Below the pieces are notes generated by a model, which made no database searches, was not told the DNA's origin, and worked only from the letters and a program-made list of their open reading frames with translations. Positions 4,740 through 5,468 of a stretch of DNA of 5,468 bases are shown one piece after another. Numbering within the stretch: the stretch's first letter is position 1; each line of letters begins with the position of its first letter. Source of the DNA: an uncultured Collinsella sp. (GTDB taxonomy: Bacteria; Actinomycetota; Coriobacteriia; Coriobacteriales; Coriobacteriaceae); the NCBI GenBank assembly GCA_902489945.1, contig CABUBZ010000097.1, positions 1 to 5,468 on the forward strand. The letters run 5' to 3'. The position numbers and the translations under genes were made by a program.

Positions 4740-5403
4740 ACTCGTCGATACCACCGGCCGCAACGATTTGAGTGCAAGCCTGATGGGCACCGTCCAGACC
4801 GACGCTGTGGCCCGCGCGATGGCCGTGCTCGAGCGCTCCGCCACGATGGGAGTGATCGTCGCCGCCCCCACGGCAGGCTCCGCGGGTGTCGTGCCCGGCT
4901 GCGTGCTGGCGCTCGCCGATCACCTTCAGCTCGACGACGAGCAGGTCATGGACGCGCTCTACTGCGCAGCCGCCATCGGCCTCAACCTCACCACGAGCGC
5001 CTGCGTCGCCGGCGCCGAGGGCGGCTGCCAGGCCGAGGTGGGAAGCGCCGCCGCCATGGCAGCCGCCGCGCTGGTGCAGATGCTCGGCGGCACGCCCGAG
5101 CAGGCGCTCGACGCCAGTTCCATCGCGCTGAGTAACCTGCTGGGCCTCGTTTGTGACCCCGTCGGTGGCCTCGTGGAGGTGCCCTGCCAAAACCGCAACG
5201 CCATCGGCGTGGCAGCGGCCTTTAGTTCGGCACAACTCGCCCTCGCAGGAATTAAGAGCCTGGTTCCGTTTGACCAGATGGCACATGTCATGCTCTCAGT
5301 GGGCCACGCGTTGCCGGCCACGCTGCGCGAGACGGCAAAGGGCGGCATCGCGCAGGCTCCGGCCGCACTTTCGGCCTGTGCAAAATGCGGTGTGTGCGGA
5401 TAG
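4510..5403 (+). CDS. sdaA: L-serine dehydratase, alpha part (3' half of a frameshifted fused gene)
   Basis: This frame encodes the catalytic alpha domain that holds the [4Fe-4S] cluster. It opens with VSAKEIFDDGEQLLDACAEL and includes APTAGSAG at 349-356 (numbered as the fused protein). Cysteines C403, C445 and C456 are spaced 42 and 11 residues apart, which matches, as I recall, the three cluster ligands of the Legionella enzyme (343, 385, 396). The C-terminus ends SACAKCGVCG; a C-terminal cysteine serves as tail-in-mouth fourth ligand in characterised relatives, and C526 or C523 could do so here (inference). There is no credible own start: no ATG, GTG or TTG in this frame near 4510, and the in-frame ATGs at 4420 and 4477 lack ribosome-binding sites and encode non-homologous sequence. 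This argues for one fused gene interrupted by a frameshift rather than two genes. No second lesion is seen down to the TAG at 5401-5403. Confidence 0.92.
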   Translation, partial: GVSAKEIFDDGEQLLDACAELGLNIGAVMAVREARLTGETHAVTAMRRVLDVMREETTTPIVNPQRSLGGLIGGEAKLVDTTGRNDLSASLMGTVQTDAVARAMAVLERSATMGVIVAAPTAGSAGVVPGCVLALADHLQLDDEQVMDALYCAAAIGLNLTTSACVAGAEGGCQAEVGSAAAMAAAALVQMLGGTPEQALDASSIALSNLLGLVCDPVGGLVEVPCQNRNAIGVAAAFSSAQLALAGIKSLVPFDQMAHVMLSVGHALPATLRETAKGGIAQAPAALSACAKCGVCG

Positions 5404-5420
5404 CGGCAAAGAACGAATCA

Positions 5421-5452
5421 GAACCACCCTTAAAAAGGGTGGTTTGCTCTTA
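5421..5452 (+). terminator. Rho-independent terminator after the serine dehydratase gene
   Basis: A 10-bp stem AACCACCCTT/AAGGGTGGTT (5422-5431 with 5435-5444) with a three-base A loop is followed by TGCTCTT. It starts 18 bases after the stop codon. The tail is only moderately T-rich, but the stem and position are convincing. Confidence 0.8.
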
Positions 5453-5468
5453 GGGTATAACCCACGGG

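Noticed and set aside
5456..5461. TATAAC as a -10 element for a gene beyond the right edge
   Set aside because: It is a fair hexamer, but no -35 is seen at proper spacing and the downstream gene is not in the window; it also lies in a small palindrome (GGGTATAACCC).

Overview
The window is high-GC DNA (coding regions biased to G/C in third codon positions) carrying four housekeeping genes. The best guess is an Actinomycetota of the class Coriobacteriia (Collinsella-like). This rests on GC content, the style of the proteins, and closeness of priA and metK, which are also linked in other actinobacteria. It is an inference and was not searched.

Layout. Positions 1-141 (minus) hold the first 47 codons of priA, the replication-restart helicase, which runs off the left edge. 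Positions 353-1828 (minus) hold gltX, glutamyl-tRNA synthetase, with its own rho-independent terminator at 294-330. Positions 2112-3392 (plus) hold metK, S-adenosylmethionine synthetase, with a strong terminator at 3414-3448. Positions 3819-5403 (plus) hold an iron-sulfur L-serine dehydratase. It reads as a fused beta-ACT-alpha chain of about 527 residues, but a +1 shift at about 4503-4512 splits it into two frames. A terminator follows at 5421-5452. gltX and metK are divergent. The four genes do not form an operon; each appears to be its own transcription unit. They serve replication restart, translation, methyl-donor synthesis and serine catabolism to pyruvate.

The most unusual part is the intergenic DNA. 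Each of the three larger gaps holds a long inverted repeat of about 100-120 bp with a GGGACA/TGTCCC core: 172-277, 1891-2011 and 3492-3604. Two of them (172-277, 3492-3604) have arms that are themselves imperfect palindromes, so each looks like two REP-type hairpins in inverted orientation (REPIN-like). A fourth, different inverted repeat (3675-3795, perfect 26-bp arms with nested hairpins) lies just ahead of the serine dehydratase ribosome-binding site and may form its mRNA leader.

Other points of note are a perfect QLSLF pentapeptide at the PriA N-terminus, which matches the bacterial sliding-clamp-binding consensus, and the frameshift in the otherwise intact serine dehydratase. No tRNA, rRNA, CRISPR array or transposase gene was seen.
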